Assembly: GCF_001678495.1 (NCBI RefSeq)
Contig: NZ_JTJL01000018.1
Span: 1 to 52,527, forward strand
DNA length: 52,527 nt
DNA from: Gallibacterium salpingitidis
GTDB lineage: Bacteria; Pseudomonadota; Gammaproteobacteria; Enterobacterales; Pasteurellaceae
Direction: 5' to 3'
The notes under the pieces were generated by a model. That model was not told the DNA's origin. It worked only from the letters and a program-made list of their open reading frames with translations, and made no database searches. Positions 1-9,868 of this stretch are shown here, piece after piece. Position 1 is the stretch's first letter; every line of letters starts with the position of its first letter. A program made the translations under genes and the position numbers.

Positions 1-10
1 TTAGCAAGAG

Positions 11-195
11 TGTGAGGGGGTATTTCTTTTGCCTACTTTTCTTTATACAAGCAAAGACAAAAAGCGTTAGCTTTTTGAACGTTGCTTGCAACGACCCGTA
101 GGGTGAGCAAGTGAACAAAGGTCACTTGCGAATAAAAGTAGGTCGCTCTTTAGAGCGAAATCTAAATCTTAATTCACAAACTCTTCTCCCTCACA
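11..195. repeat. Multi-hairpin intergenic element
   Basis: This non-coding stretch is almost entirely inverted repeats. An outer pair TGTGAGGG (11-18) / CCCTCACA (188-195) encloses CCTACTTTT (32-40) / AAAAGTAGG (134-142). Inside lie perfect hairpins AAAAAGC/GCTTTTT (59-76), GTTGC/GCAAC (81-92), ACCC/GGGT (94-104) and GCAAGTGA/TCACTTGC (107-129). TCGCTCT/AGAGCGA (143-158) lies just outside the second pair. I see no start codon with a ribosome site and no second copy in the window. It could be a dispersed palindromic repeat, a structured RNA or the tail of an upstream transcript. Confidence 0.6.
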
Positions 196-270
196 TTCAC
201 AAACACCACAATCTATGTTAAAACCACCCTCACAACACATTTGTTAATACTGTATTCAAAGTGAGGAAAT

Positions 271-1257
271 ATGAACGAACCATCTTTAAAAAATATCTCC
301 AGCCATAATCCATACACTGCTGAAATTTATCTCGCTGGTGGTTGTTTCTGGGGATTAGAAGCCTATTTTGCCGCAATTGGCGGAGTATTAGATGCAGAAT
401 CTGGTTATGCTAATGGCAATACTGAAAACCCAAGTTATCAAGAAGTCTGCCATGGCAGCGGTCATGCTGAAACCGTAAAAGTAACTTATGATCCAACATT
501 GATTTCACTATCCACAATTCTTGAATACTACTTTCGTGTCATTGATCCGACCAGTTTAAATAAACAAGGACACGATCAAGGAATTCAATATCGCACCGGT
601 ATTTATTACACCAATCCAGAGCAAAAACCTATTATTGATGCCGCTATGGCTGCTGAACAAACAAAATGGGATCAACCACTAGTCGTTGAAGTGACACCAT
701 TAGTAAGCTATTACCCTGCTGAAGAGTATCATCAAGATTACTTAGCAAAAAATCCTAATGGTTACTGTCATATCGATCTCAGCAAAGCTGATGATGTGAT
801 TATTGATGCAACTCAATATCCAAAACCAACTCCTACCGAGATTCAGCAAAAGTTAAGCGCTGAAGCCTTTGCTATCACCCAACAAGCCGGTACAGAAAGG
901 CCTTTCTCTCACCCTTATTGGAATGATTTTAAAGAGGGGCTATATGTTGATATTATCACTGGCGAACCGCTATTCTCCTCTTCTGATAAATATCGTTGTG
1001 AATGTGGTTGGCCAAGTTTTACCCGTCCAATTTCGCCTGATGTTGTGCGTTATGTGCGTGATACTAGCCATGGTATGATTCGCACTGAAGTACGTTCTCG
1101 TGTTGCTGACGCACATTTAGGTCATGTATTTGAAGATGGTCCTGTTGATAAAGGTGGGCTGCGTTATTGTATTAATGGTGCGGCATTACGCTTTATTCCA
1201 CTAGAGCAATTAGCTGCTGAAGGTTATGCTTATTTAACGAAGCGTATTAAAAAATAA
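271..1257 (+). CDS. msrAB: Bifunctional peptide methionine sulfoxide reductase MsrA/MsrB
   Basis: This two-domain repair enzyme reduces both epimers of methionine sulfoxide in proteins. The N-terminal MsrA domain (about residues 17-175) has the GGCFWG active site with catalytic Cys25. The C-terminal MsrB domain (about 205-325) has RCECGWPSF (Cys243, Cys245) and RYCING with catalytic Cys300. It has 328 residues and no signal peptide or thioredoxin-like N-terminal domain, so it should be cytoplasmic, unlike the secreted three-domain PilB of Neisseria. A GTGAGGA ribosome site precedes the ATG. It appears monocistronic: an 11-bp inverted repeat follows the stop and metF has its own operator. The identification is firm from both active-site motifs. 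Confidence 0.96.
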   Translation: MNEPSLKNISSHNPYTAEIYLAGGCFWGLEAYFAAIGGVLDAESGYANGNTENPSYQEVCHGSGHAETVKVTYDPTLISLSTILEYYFRVIDPTSLNKQGHDQGIQYRTGIYYTNPEQKPIIDAAMAAEQTKWDQPLVVEVTPLVSYYPAEEYHQDYLAKNPNGYCHIDLSKADDVIIDATQYPKPTPTEIQQKLSAEAFAITQQAGTERPFSHPYWNDFKEGLYVDIITGEPLFSSSDKYRCECGWPSFTRPISPDVVRYVRDTSHGMIRTEVRSRVADAHLGHVFEDGPVDKGGLRYCINGAALRFIPLEQLAAEGYAYLTKRIKK

Positions 1258-1260
1258 TTT

Positions 1261-1285
1261 TTAATATGAATACTATTCATATTAA
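1261..1285. terminator. Inverted repeat after msrAB
   Basis: TTAATATGAAT and ATTCATATTAA form a perfect 11-bp stem with a 3-nt loop, three bases after the msrAB stop. There is no T-run downstream on the plus strand and the stem is very AT-rich, so it is a weak terminator at best. It might instead be a protein-binding dyad upstream of metF. Confidence 0.45.
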
Positions 1286-1338
1286 ATCTGAAAATTATTA
1301 AATTGACGCAACTCAAAAATCTCCCTATTTTAATGTTT

Positions 1339-2264
<926 letters not shown>

Positions 2265-2281
2265 CTAAAGTTATTGAACAA

Positions 2282-2315
2282 AAAAGGCTTTTAACTCATC
2301 AGTTAAAAGCCTTTT
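2282..2315. terminator. Bidirectional terminator between metF and glnS
   Basis: A perfect 15-bp stem, AAAAGGCTTTTAACT / AGTTAAAAGCCTTTT, has a CATC loop. A-runs on one side and T-runs on the other make it work for metF (+) and for the convergent glnS (-). Confidence 0.88.
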
Positions 2316-2335
2316 GCTTTAATTAAAACCAGTTA

Positions 2336-4000
2336 TTAAACCACAACGCTCTCTTTTAAAGAAACAGTGAGGTTAAACACCAAATGTTCTGGGTGGCTGT
2401 CTTTACTATCTGCACAGAAATAGCCTTCACGTTCAAATTGATACGCTTTTTCCGCTTGTGCATTAATTAAGCTTTGCTCAACAAAACCATGTTTCACCAC
2501 TAATGAATGTGGATTTAACACCTGATGGATATCTTCCGCTGCACTTGGATTTGATACAGTAAATAAACGATCATATAAACGGAATTCTGCTGGGTGATTT
2601 TGTGTTGCTGATACCCAATGAATTACCCCTTTTACTTTACGTCCATCAGCTGGATTCTTTCCTAAAGTTTCTGGATCATAGCTGCAATAAACCGTAGTAA
2701 TATTGCCTTCAGCATCTTTTTCTACACGTTCAGCTTTAATCACATACGCATTACGCAAACGCACTTCTTTACCTAATACTAGACGTTTATAGTGCTTATT
2801 CGCCTCTTCGCGAAAATCTGCTTGATCAATATAAATTTCTTTAGTGAATGGCAATGTTCTGGTACCAAGCTCTTCACGATTCGGATGATTTGGCGCAGTC
2901 AACATCTCTACTCCATCAAAATTTTCGATCACAATGCGTAATGGATTAATTACCGCCATTGCACGTGGAGCATTGGTATTTAAATCGTCACGAATACAAG
3001 ATTCTAATGCACTATATTCCACCACATTATCTTGTTTCGTTACCCCAATACGGCGACAGAATTCACGAATTGACTCTGGTGTATAACCACGACGACGTAA
3101 GCCAGAAATAGTTGGCATACGAGGGTCATTCCAACCATCAACAATCTCTTCATTAACCAACTGTAATAGCTTACGTTTAGAAGTTAATGTACTCTCTAAA
3201 TTTAAACGAGAAAATTCATATTGATGCGGTAATGGACGTTCGATAGAGATATTTTCCAATACCCAATCATATAAACGACGGTTATCTTGGAATTCCAATG
3301 TACAAAGTGAATGGGTAATACGTTCAATCGCATCAGAAATACAGTGCGTAAAATCATACATCGGATAAATGCACCATTTATCACCTGTTTGGTGGTGGTG
3401 TGCAAATTTAATGCGATAGATTACTGGATCTCGCATTACAATAAACGGTGAAGCCATATCAATTTTCGCACGCAAACAAGCTTTACCTTCTGCGAATTCG
3501 CCGTTCTTCATTTTTTCAAATAACGCTAGGTTTTCTTCTACTGAACGATCACGATAAGGACTGTTTTTACCTGGTTCAGTTAAAGTTCCACGATATTCGC
3601 GCATTTCATCCGGTGATAACTCATCCACATAAGCCAATCCTTTTTTAATCAACTCAATCGCATAGCCATAAAGTTGATCAAAATAATCAGAAGCATAACG
3701 CGGCTTACCTTCCCATTTAAAACCAAGCCATTCCACATCTTGCTGAATTGACTCAACATAACTCATATCTTCTTTTACTGGGTTCGTATCATCAAAACGC
3801 AAATTACATTTGCCATGATAATCCTCGGCAATACCGAAATTTAAGCAGATAGATTTCGCATGACCGATATGTAAATAACCGTTTGGTTCAGGTGGAAAGC
3901 GGGTATAAACAGATTGATGTTTGCCTTGTGCCAGATCTTCATCAATAATTTGACGAATAAAGTTTGTTGGTTTTATCTCTGTCGTTTCTGTATGACTCAT
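2336..4000 (-). CDS. glnS: Glutaminyl-tRNA synthetase
   Basis: This class I aminoacyl-tRNA synthetase attaches glutamine to tRNA-Gln in the cytoplasm. The HIGH signature is at His44-His47 within [15 protein letters not shown], and the KMSKS-like loop appears as TSKRKL. The RFDDTNP segment and the two C-terminal anticodon-binding beta-barrels typical of GlnRS are present. At 554 residues it is essentially the E. coli length. The gene ends head-on against metF with a shared terminator. A 474-bp AT-rich region separates its start from the divergent ggt. Confidence 0.98.
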   Translation of the reverse strand: MSHTETTEIKPTNFIRQIIDEDLAQGKHQSVYTRFPPEPNGYLHIGHAKSICLNFGIAEDYHGKCNLRFDDTNPVKEDMSYVESIQQDVEWLGFKWEGKPRYASDYFDQLYGYAIELIKKGLAYVDELSPDEMREYRGTLTEPGKNSPYRDRSVEENLALFEKMKNGEFAEGKACLRAKIDMASPFIVMRDPVIYRIKFAHHHQTGDKWCIYPMYDFTHCISDAIERITHSLCTLEFQDNRRLYDWVLENISIERPLPHQYEFSRLNLESTLTSKRKLLQLVNEEIVDGWNDPRMPTISGLRRRGYTPESIREFCRRIGVTKQDNVVEYSALESCIRDDLNTNAPRAMAVINPLRIVIENFDGVEMLTAPNHPNREELGTRTLPFTKEIYIDQADFREEANKHYKRLVLGKEVRLRNAYVIKAERVEKDAEGNITTVYCSYDPETLGKNPADGRKVKGVIHWVSATQNHPAEFRLYDRLFTVSNPSAAEDIHQVLNPHSLVVKHGFVEQSLINAQAEKAYQFEREGYFCADSKDSHPEHLVFNLTVSLKESVVV

Positions 4001-4474
4001 AATGTCCTCAAATTGAGTGTACTCAAAAATAATTTCCGCATTTTACACTTTTTAGTGCATAACACCAAACCGAAGCCTCATTTTCTTGCTAAATTCCCTT
4101 TTCTCCATTTAAACATATTAAATTTAAATCGCAGATTATCTAAATAGATATCCAAATTGTTTACCTCCCAAAAAACACTTCCACTTTATAACAAGACACT
4201 CTCTATTAGGCTGAAAACGATATAAAAACCAATAAAAACGCAATGAAATTAAAAAAAATCTATAAAAGATATAAAAATATTTGACAATATTCAATTTAAG
4301 ATCCTATCATTTAGATAAATTATAAAAAATAATCAAAATTAATAGAAAATTAATCGATTACTTTAAAATTAATTGTAGTTTTTTTAATAAAAAGAGGATT
4401 TTTTCAGAATATTTTCAATTCCAAAAAACTTACTAAATGACTGAGATTCACCATTATGATTTACGGAGGTCTTT
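4001..4474. other. Divergent glnS/ggt intergenic region
   Basis: This 474-bp AT-rich stretch lies between two divergent genes. I see no convincing open reading frame; short frames here lack ribosome sites and family resemblance. The part at 4220-4390 is especially rich in A-runs. It holds the ggt promoter (4281-4310) and must hold the glnS promoter, which I could not place with confidence. Confidence 0.6.
4281..4310 (+). promoter_or_regulatory. Predicted sigma-70 promoter of ggt
   Basis: A consensus -35 TTGACA (4281-4286), an 18-bp spacer and a -10 TATCAT (4305-4310, 5 of 6) point toward ggt. This implies a 5' leader of about 160 nt. A-tracts upstream resemble an UP element. Confidence 0.6.
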
Positions 4475-6259
4475 ATGAAGTTACAGTCAACGTTCTTATC
4501 TTGTTCAAACAGTATGCGCAGCATCGCTATTACTGCAACTATTCTTTGTTTTTCTGGATCACTGTATAGCGCTGAAAATTTCACCTATGATCCAAAATTA
4601 ATCCATTCACCAAGCCACCTCACTACGGCACAGGCAGACAATCCATTAGCTACCCATGCTATGGTGACATCTCCTCACTATCTTGCTACTCAAGCAGGGA
4701 TTGATGTATTACAGCGTGGAGGAAGTGCAATAGATGCAGCAATCGCAACAGCTGCAACACTTGCTGTTGTTTATCCACAAATGTGTACTTTAGGTGGAGA
4801 CAGCTTTTGGTTGATATATGATGCTAAATCAGGTGAATTAAAAGCGCTTAACGCTTCAGGTCGCGCAGGGGAAAAAGCAACTATAGATTTCTATAAAAGT
4901 AAAGGGTTTAGCAAAATACCTTCTCGTGGATATTACTCTGCCAACACAGTACCAGGGATCGTATCAGGCTGGGATAAAGCTTATCAATATTCACAACAAC
5001 ATATGAATAGCCATTTTGCCTGGAAAGATCTATTTAAAACTCCTATCAGCCTGGCCAAAAACGGCTTCCCGGTCAGCAGTTCTCTCGAATATTGGAGCAA
5101 AATTAATTTAGATCCTACTGATAGTGAATTCCGTAATCTTTCCCGTTTTAGCGAATTTGCTAAAATTTTCCTGAAAAATAGCAAACAGGCTTATCAAGTC
5201 GGTGATATTTTAAAACAAGAGGATCTCGGCAATACCTTGCAATTAATTGCAGATAAAGGAGCTAAAGAGTTTTATCAAGGTTCAATCGCTAAAGCCATTG
5301 TTGCGGATCTGCAAGCACACGATGGTATGCTAACATTAAATGATTTCAGCGAACATCAAGCAAATTGGGTGAAACCAATACATGTCGCTTATCGTGATAC
5401 TATTGCCTATAATTTCCCACCAAACACTCAAGGTATGGCTTCACTAGAAATTCTCAACATTCTAAACAATTTCGATGTACGCAAACTGGGAGAAGGCACT
5501 GCGGATTATTACCATCTATTAATAGAAGCAACCAAACAATCATTTGCTGATCGAGATAAATACTTAAGCGATCCTGATTTTGTCCATATTCCGCTCGACA
5601 AATTACTATCTAAAGAACATGGCAAAGAACAAGCCAGACAGATCAATATGCAAAAAGCAGCAACTAACGTACAAGCGCTCGACCCTAAAGGTGATACAGT
5701 CTGGTTCGGTGTAGTAGATGCTCAAGGAAATGCGGTTTCCTTAATCCAAAGCATATATCATGATTTTGGTTCTGCGATTGTGCCAAAAGGTACTGGCATA
5801 ATATTACAAAATCGTGGTTCATTTTTCTCTTTAGATAAAAATAATGTCAATGCGCTAGCACCTCACAAACGCACATTCCACACACTAAACCCAGCAATGC
5901 TGTTCAAAAATAATAAACCTTATTTAATTTACGGCACAATGGGTGGTGAAGGACAACCGCAAACTCAAGCTGCGTTAGTGACACGCATTGTCGATTTTGC
6001 AATGAGTCCGCAACAAGCTGTTGATGCGCCTCGCTGGTTATATGGACGTACTTGGGGAGCCAGCTCTAACGATCTCAAATTGGAAGGACGAATTTCCGCA
6101 CAAACAGCGCAAGAACTACAACGTCGTGGACACCCTGTCAAAATGCTGCCCGATTATACAGATACTATGGGACATGCTGGCGCGATTTTAATTCGTGAAA
6201 ATGGTGTGTTACAAGGTGCTTCTGATCCAAGAAGTGACGGTTTGGCAACTGGTTTCTAA
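4475..6259 (+). CDS. ggt: Exported gamma-glutamyltransferase family protein
   Basis: This is an N-terminal nucleophile hydrolase, made as a proenzyme that cleaves itself and transfers or hydrolyses gamma-glutamyl groups such as that of glutathione. A hydrophobic segment near residues 14-31, ending SGSLYSA, is a likely signal peptide, placing it in the periplasm. The processing threonine is Thr408 in GDTVWFGVVDAQGNAVS, and a GTMGGEGQPQTQ segment forms the expected glycine-rich oxyanion region. At 594 residues it fits the family. The motif reads GDT-VWF rather than the TTHxS of classical GGT, as in the branch that includes cephalosporin acylase-like enzymes, so substrate use is uncertain. A GGAGG site lies 5 bases before the ATG. 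It has its own promoter and terminator. Confidence 0.9.
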   Translation: MKLQSTFLSCSNSMRSIAITATILCFSGSLYSAENFTYDPKLIHSPSHLTTAQADNPLATHAMVTSPHYLATQAGIDVLQRGGSAIDAAIATAATLAVVYPQMCTLGGDSFWLIYDAKSGELKALNASGRAGEKATIDFYKSKGFSKIPSRGYYSANTVPGIVSGWDKAYQYSQQHMNSHFAWKDLFKTPISLAKNGFPVSSSLEYWSKINLDPTDSEFRNLSRFSEFAKIFLKNSKQAYQVGDILKQEDLGNTLQLIADKGAKEFYQGSIAKAIVADLQAHDGMLTLNDFSEHQANWVKPIHVAYRDTIAYNFPPNTQGMASLEILNILNNFDVRKLGEGTADYYHLLIEATKQSFADRDKYLSDPDFVHIPLDKLLSKEHGKEQARQINMQKAATNVQALDPKGDTVWFGVVDAQGNAVSLIQSIYHDFGSAIVPKGTGIILQNRGSFFSLDKNNVNALAPHKRTFHTLNPAMLFKNNKPYLIYGTMGGEGQPQTQAALVTRIVDFAMSPQQAVDAPRWLYGRTWGASSNDLKLEGRISAQTAQELQRRGHPVKMLPDYTDTMGHAGAILIRENGVLQGASDPRSDGLATGF

Positions 6260-6272
6260 CAATAATGTGATG

Positions 6273-6303
6273 AAAACCTGCTTGTAAAAATCAAGCAGGT
6301 TTT
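6273..6303 (+). terminator. Rho-independent terminator of ggt
   Basis: AAAACCTGCTTG (6273-6284) and CAAGCAGGTTTT (6292-6303) form a perfect 12-bp stem 14 bases after the ggt stop, ending in a short T-run. Confidence 0.85.
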
Positions 6304-6586
6304 ATTCATTCATCAAGCCGCCATCAAAAACAGACAGCGTAAATCCTTTGCAACAAAATCAGATCACTATCAGCTACATCAAACACATTAAAAATGTAAA
6401 CAACAAACCAGCCTCTCCCATCATTCATGCAAAACTAATTTTCTTCTAATTTTCCTTCTCCATCATTAAACCTCTGTACATGCAATCAGATTATTCGCAA
6501 AAACTAGCGTTCCAAACACTCCTCCTTTTACTAATAGTCTGATCACATATTTCCCAAAATAATATTTGTTTACCAAGTCATCTTTC
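6304..6586 (+). other. Region upstream of the macA promoter
   Basis: This stretch of about 280 bp has no credible gene. It is AC/T-rich and unstructured apart from the terminator at its left edge and the promoter/operator at its right edge. Confidence 0.5.
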
Positions 6587-6610
6587 TATAAAATGAATGA
6601 ATGTTCATTT
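6587..6610 (+). promoter_or_regulatory. Promoter -10 and palindromic operator of the macA-macB-OMF operon
   Basis: A -10-like TATAAA (6587-6592) is followed at once by the palindrome AATGAA-TG-TTCATT (6596-6609). This dyad style is common for TetR/AcrR-family repressors, and its position over the transcription start would block RNA polymerase. No TetR-type gene is in the window, so the regulator would act from elsewhere. The -35 is weak. The dyad is seen directly; the repressor family is inferred. Confidence 0.5.
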
Positions 6611-6650
6611 AGTAAAGAGAAACGTCCTTGGTTGTCTAAAGGATACATAT

Positions 6651-7817
6651 ATGACATTAAATAAAAAAATCGTGTGGAGCCTTGCTATTGCTGTTATTGT
6701 GCTTGGTTCCATTTATTATTTCACACAGAGTAATCAGCCCCAAACCTCCTATTTTACGGAAACAGTAAAAAAAACAGATTTACAACAAACTGTAATTGCA
6801 ACAGGAACAGTTCGTAGTTCTAAACGTGTTGAGGTCGGCGCGCGCGTTTCAGGTAAAGTGGAAAAAATTTATGTCAAACTTGGACAACAAGTTAAAAAAG
6901 GCGATCTCATTGCCCAACTTGATTCAATCACTCAAGAAAATGAATTAAATATCGCTGTTGCTCAATTAGCTTCTTATAAAGCACAACTCGCTGCGGCGCA
7001 AACAGCGTATCGTATCGCACAATCTAATTATGACCGAGTAGCAAAATTATATAAAAAACAAGCAAGTTCACTAAATGACTACGAAACAGCACAAAACACA
7101 TTAGAAAGTGCAAAAGCTACTGTTGAACAAATTCAAGCACAAGTTAAACAATCAGAAATTGAAGTGAATACGGCAACAACTAATTTAAATTACACCAAAA
7201 TTACTTCTCCATTAGATGGTACTGTTATTTCAATTCCAGTTTCTGAAGGGCAAACTGTTAATGCTAATCAAACAACTCCAACAATTATTCAAGTAGCAGA
7301 TTTAGATACAATGCTGATTAAACCTGAAATTTCTGAAGGAGATATCACCAAAATTAAAGCTGGTATGACGGTAAAATTCTCTACTCTCGCGGAACCTGAC
7401 GAAATTTATACTGCGAAAATTGATTCTGTTGATCCTGCAATGACTACACTAACAGATAACGAATATACCGAATCAGTGAGTGATACCAATGCTATTTATT
7501 ATTACGCCAATGTGTTAGTTCCTAATCCAGAACATAAATTACAAATCGGGATGACGACACAAAATACCATTATTATTGCGCAAAAACAGAATGTGTTAAC
7601 GGTACCAACATTGGCTATTCGCAAACAAGCTGGTAAATCGACTGTACAAGTATTAGACGGCAATAATGTGATCGAGAAAACCATCACCACTGGCTTACAC
7701 GATGATGTAAACACCGAAGTATTATCTGGTTTAGCGGAAGGCAAGAAAGTCATTGTATCGCAATCTTCTACTAACGACTCACCTAGCGTGCGCGTCAGAA
7801 CACCAAGAATGATGTAA
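6651..7817 (+). CDS. macA: MacA-like periplasmic adaptor (membrane fusion protein)
   Basis: This subunit bridges the inner-membrane ABC transporter and the outer-membrane channel of a tripartite efflux pump. One N-terminal membrane anchor (about residues 6-24) precedes a periplasmic body. The first lipoyl half, VGARVSGKVEKIYVKLGQ, is followed by a long alpha-helical hairpin rich in Ala, Gln and Lys. Then come the second lipoyl half (TSPLDGTVISIPVSEGQTV), a beta-barrel and a membrane-proximal domain. I chose the ATG at 6651 (388 residues), which has AAAGGA about 7 bases upstream. The longer frame starting at 6597 would begin inside the operator and lacks a ribosome site. macB follows 10 bases downstream. 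The substrate (macrolide, peptide, siderophore or other) cannot be told. Confidence 0.9.
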   Translation: MTLNKKIVWSLAIAVIVLGSIYYFTQSNQPQTSYFTETVKKTDLQQTVIATGTVRSSKRVEVGARVSGKVEKIYVKLGQQVKKGDLIAQLDSITQENELNIAVAQLASYKAQLAAAQTAYRIAQSNYDRVAKLYKKQASSLNDYETAQNTLESAKATVEQIQAQVKQSEIEVNTATTNLNYTKITSPLDGTVISIPVSEGQTVNANQTTPTIIQVADLDTMLIKPEISEGDITKIKAGMTVKFSTLAEPDEIYTAKIDSVDPAMTTLTDNEYTESVSDTNAIYYYANVLVPNPEHKLQIGMTTQNTIIIAQKQNVLTVPTLAIRKQAGKSTVQVLDGNNVIEKTITTGLHDDVNTEVLSGLAEGKKVIVSQSSTNDSPSVRVRTPRMM

Positions 7818-7827
7818 TGAGGTGGGT

Positions 7828-9765
7828 ATGCAAAATATCATCGAAATAAAGAATCTGAATAAATTCTTTGGTGAAGGAGAAAACCGCGTTCATATTCTGA
7901 AAAATATCAATTTGGAAATTCAACAAGGTGATTTTATCGCGATTATTGGTACCTCTGGTTCAGGTAAATCAACCTTAATGAATATTATTGGCTGCCTAGA
8001 TACCCCAACCAATGGTTCCTATGCCATTACTGGGCAAGAAACTGCAACTTTGTCAGCCGATCAACTTTCAGAATTACGTCAGCAACGCTTTGGTTTTATT
8101 TTTCAACGCTATAATCTGTTACCAACATTAAACGCTCAAGAGAATGTTGCCTTACCTGCTGTTTATACTGGAATGGCGAAAGAACAACGTTTAGCCCGCG
8201 CTGCACAACTATTAGATAAATTAGGTTTAGCTAACAAAATGGAGAATAAACCTAATCAATTATCAGGCGGTCAGCAACAACGTGTCAGTATTGCAAGAGC
8301 CTTGATGAATGGCGGTGATATTATTTTGGCAGATGAACCAACTGGTGCATTAGATTCTAAAAGCGGCGAAATGGTAATGGAAATTCTGCAGCAGCTGCAC
8401 CAAGAAGGACATACCATTATTCTGGTCACTCACGATCAACATATAGCTCAATTTGCCAGCCGTATTATCGAAATTAAAGATGGTGAAATTATTCAAGATC
8501 AGCGTAAAAATGATCCGTTGCAACAGCGTGAAATCAGTCAAGCTAACACCAGCAAAAGTTTTCGTTTTTATCGCGATCAATTCATTGAAGCGTTAAATAT
8601 GTCGATTAAAGCGATCGTGGCACATAAATTACGTTCGCTCCTCACTATGTTAGGGATCATTATCGGTATTACTTCTGTTGTTTGTGTAGTGGCATTAGGA
8701 AATGGTTCGCAACAAAAAGTGTTACAAAATATTAATTCACTTGGTACCAATACAATGGATATTTTTAATGGTACAGGTTTTGGCGATCGCAGAGCGGAAA
8801 GTATGCAAAATCTAACTGTAGCTGACAGCGAAATTTTGATGAAACAACCTTATATAGAAAGTGTGACCCCAAATAGTTCAGTGAGCGGAACCTTAACGTA
8901 TCGCAATAGCGCTTTTACTGCTCAAGTACGCGGAGTAAGTGAACAATACTTTAATGTTAAAGGCATTCAATCGGCAGCAGGAAATTTATTCACCGCGCAA
9001 GATGTGAAACTAAATCAATCAGTGGCTATTATTGATCAAAATACACAACAACGTATTTTCCAAGATCGTAATCCTCTTGGACAAATTATTATGATTAATA
9101 AAAAACCGCTAAAAATTATTGGTGTAGTGAATACCAATAATGTAATGGGAATTAACAGCGAAAATCTTAATATTTGGATTCCTTATACCACCGCTATGAA
9201 CAAAATTTCTGGCGAGAAAAAAATTAGTTCCATTACAGTAAAAGTGTCGGAAGGTATTACCACCGCCGCAGCGGAAAAAAATGTGACTGCACTTTTATTA
9301 AGCCGTCATGGGAAAAAAGATTTCTTTATTTTAAATACCGATACGATTAAACAAACTATCGAAAGTACTACCAATACAATGAAATTATTAATTTCATCAA
9401 TCGCCTTAATTTCACTGATTGTCGGCGGTATTGGTGTGATGAATATTATGTTGGTTTCTGTTACCGAACGTACCAAAGAAATTGGTGTTAGAATGGCAAT
9501 TGGTGCAAAACAACAAAATATCTTACAACAGTTCCTGATTGAGGCAGTGTTAGTCTGCTTAGTCGGCGGCATTATCGGTATCTGTTTATCCGGCATTATT
9601 GGTGTATTATTTAATCAATTTATGACCGATTTTACGATGCTATTTTCAACATTTTCGATTGTAGTGGCAGTGCTTTGCTCAACTTTAATTGGTGTCATTT
9701 TTGGCTATGTTCCTGCACAAAATGCCGCCAAATTAAACCCAATTACCGCATTATCACAAGAGTAA
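7828..9765 (+). CDS. macB: MacB-like ABC transporter (fused ATPase-permease)
   Basis: This inner-membrane component powers the tripartite efflux pump by ATP hydrolysis. The N-terminal ATPase has Walker A GTSGSGKST (41-49), signature LSGGQQQR and Walker B IILADEP. The C-terminal half has one membrane helix (LLTMLGIIIGITSVVCVVAL), a large periplasmic MacB core domain and three more helices with the FtsX-type motif ERTKEIGVRMAIGA. The length of 645 residues is normal for MacB. I prefer the ATG at 7828 to the GTG at 7822 because GAGG then lies 5 bases upstream. It is co-transcribed with macA, and the outer-membrane gene follows 103 bp later. Confidence 0.95.
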   Translation: MQNIIEIKNLNKFFGEGENRVHILKNINLEIQQGDFIAIIGTSGSGKSTLMNIIGCLDTPTNGSYAITGQETATLSADQLSELRQQRFGFIFQRYNLLPTLNAQENVALPAVYTGMAKEQRLARAAQLLDKLGLANKMENKPNQLSGGQQQRVSIARALMNGGDIILADEPTGALDSKSGEMVMEILQQLHQEGHTIILVTHDQHIAQFASRIIEIKDGEIIQDQRKNDPLQQREISQANTSKSFRFYRDQFIEALNMSIKAIVAHKLRSLLTMLGIIIGITSVVCVVALGNGSQQKVLQNINSLGTNTMDIFNGTGFGDRRAESMQNLTVADSEILMKQPYIESVTPNSSVSGTLTYRNSAFTAQVRGVSEQYFNVKGIQSAAGNLFTAQDVKLNQSVAIIDQNTQQRIFQDRNPLGQIIMINKKPLKIIGVVNTNNVMGINSENLNIWIPYTTAMNKISGEKKISSITVKVSEGITTAAAEKNVTALLLSRHGKKDFFILNTDTIKQTIESTTNTMKLLISSIALISLIVGGIGVMNIMLVSVTERTKEIGVRMAIGAKQQNILQQFLIEAVLVCLVGGIIGICLSGIIGVLFNQFMTDFTMLFSTFSIVVAVLCSTLIGVIFGYVPAQNAAKLNPITALSQE

Positions 9766-9823
9766 AATTACCTTATGAAGTGAATAATTTCAGATGTGAT
9801 TACTAGGCGAAAATGGCGAAAAT

Positions 9824-9832
9824 TGCTATAAT
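9824..9832 (+). promoter_or_regulatory. Extended -10 promoter for the outer-membrane factor gene
   Basis: TG-C-TATAAT (9824-9832) is a perfect extended -10 motif, 36 bases before the ATG at 9869. No good -35 lies at the right distance, which extended -10 promoters tolerate. It suggests a second promoter for the outer-membrane channel. Confidence 0.45.
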
Positions 9833-9868
9833 TTTTTATAACATTTTATTTATTTTTTAAGGATAACT

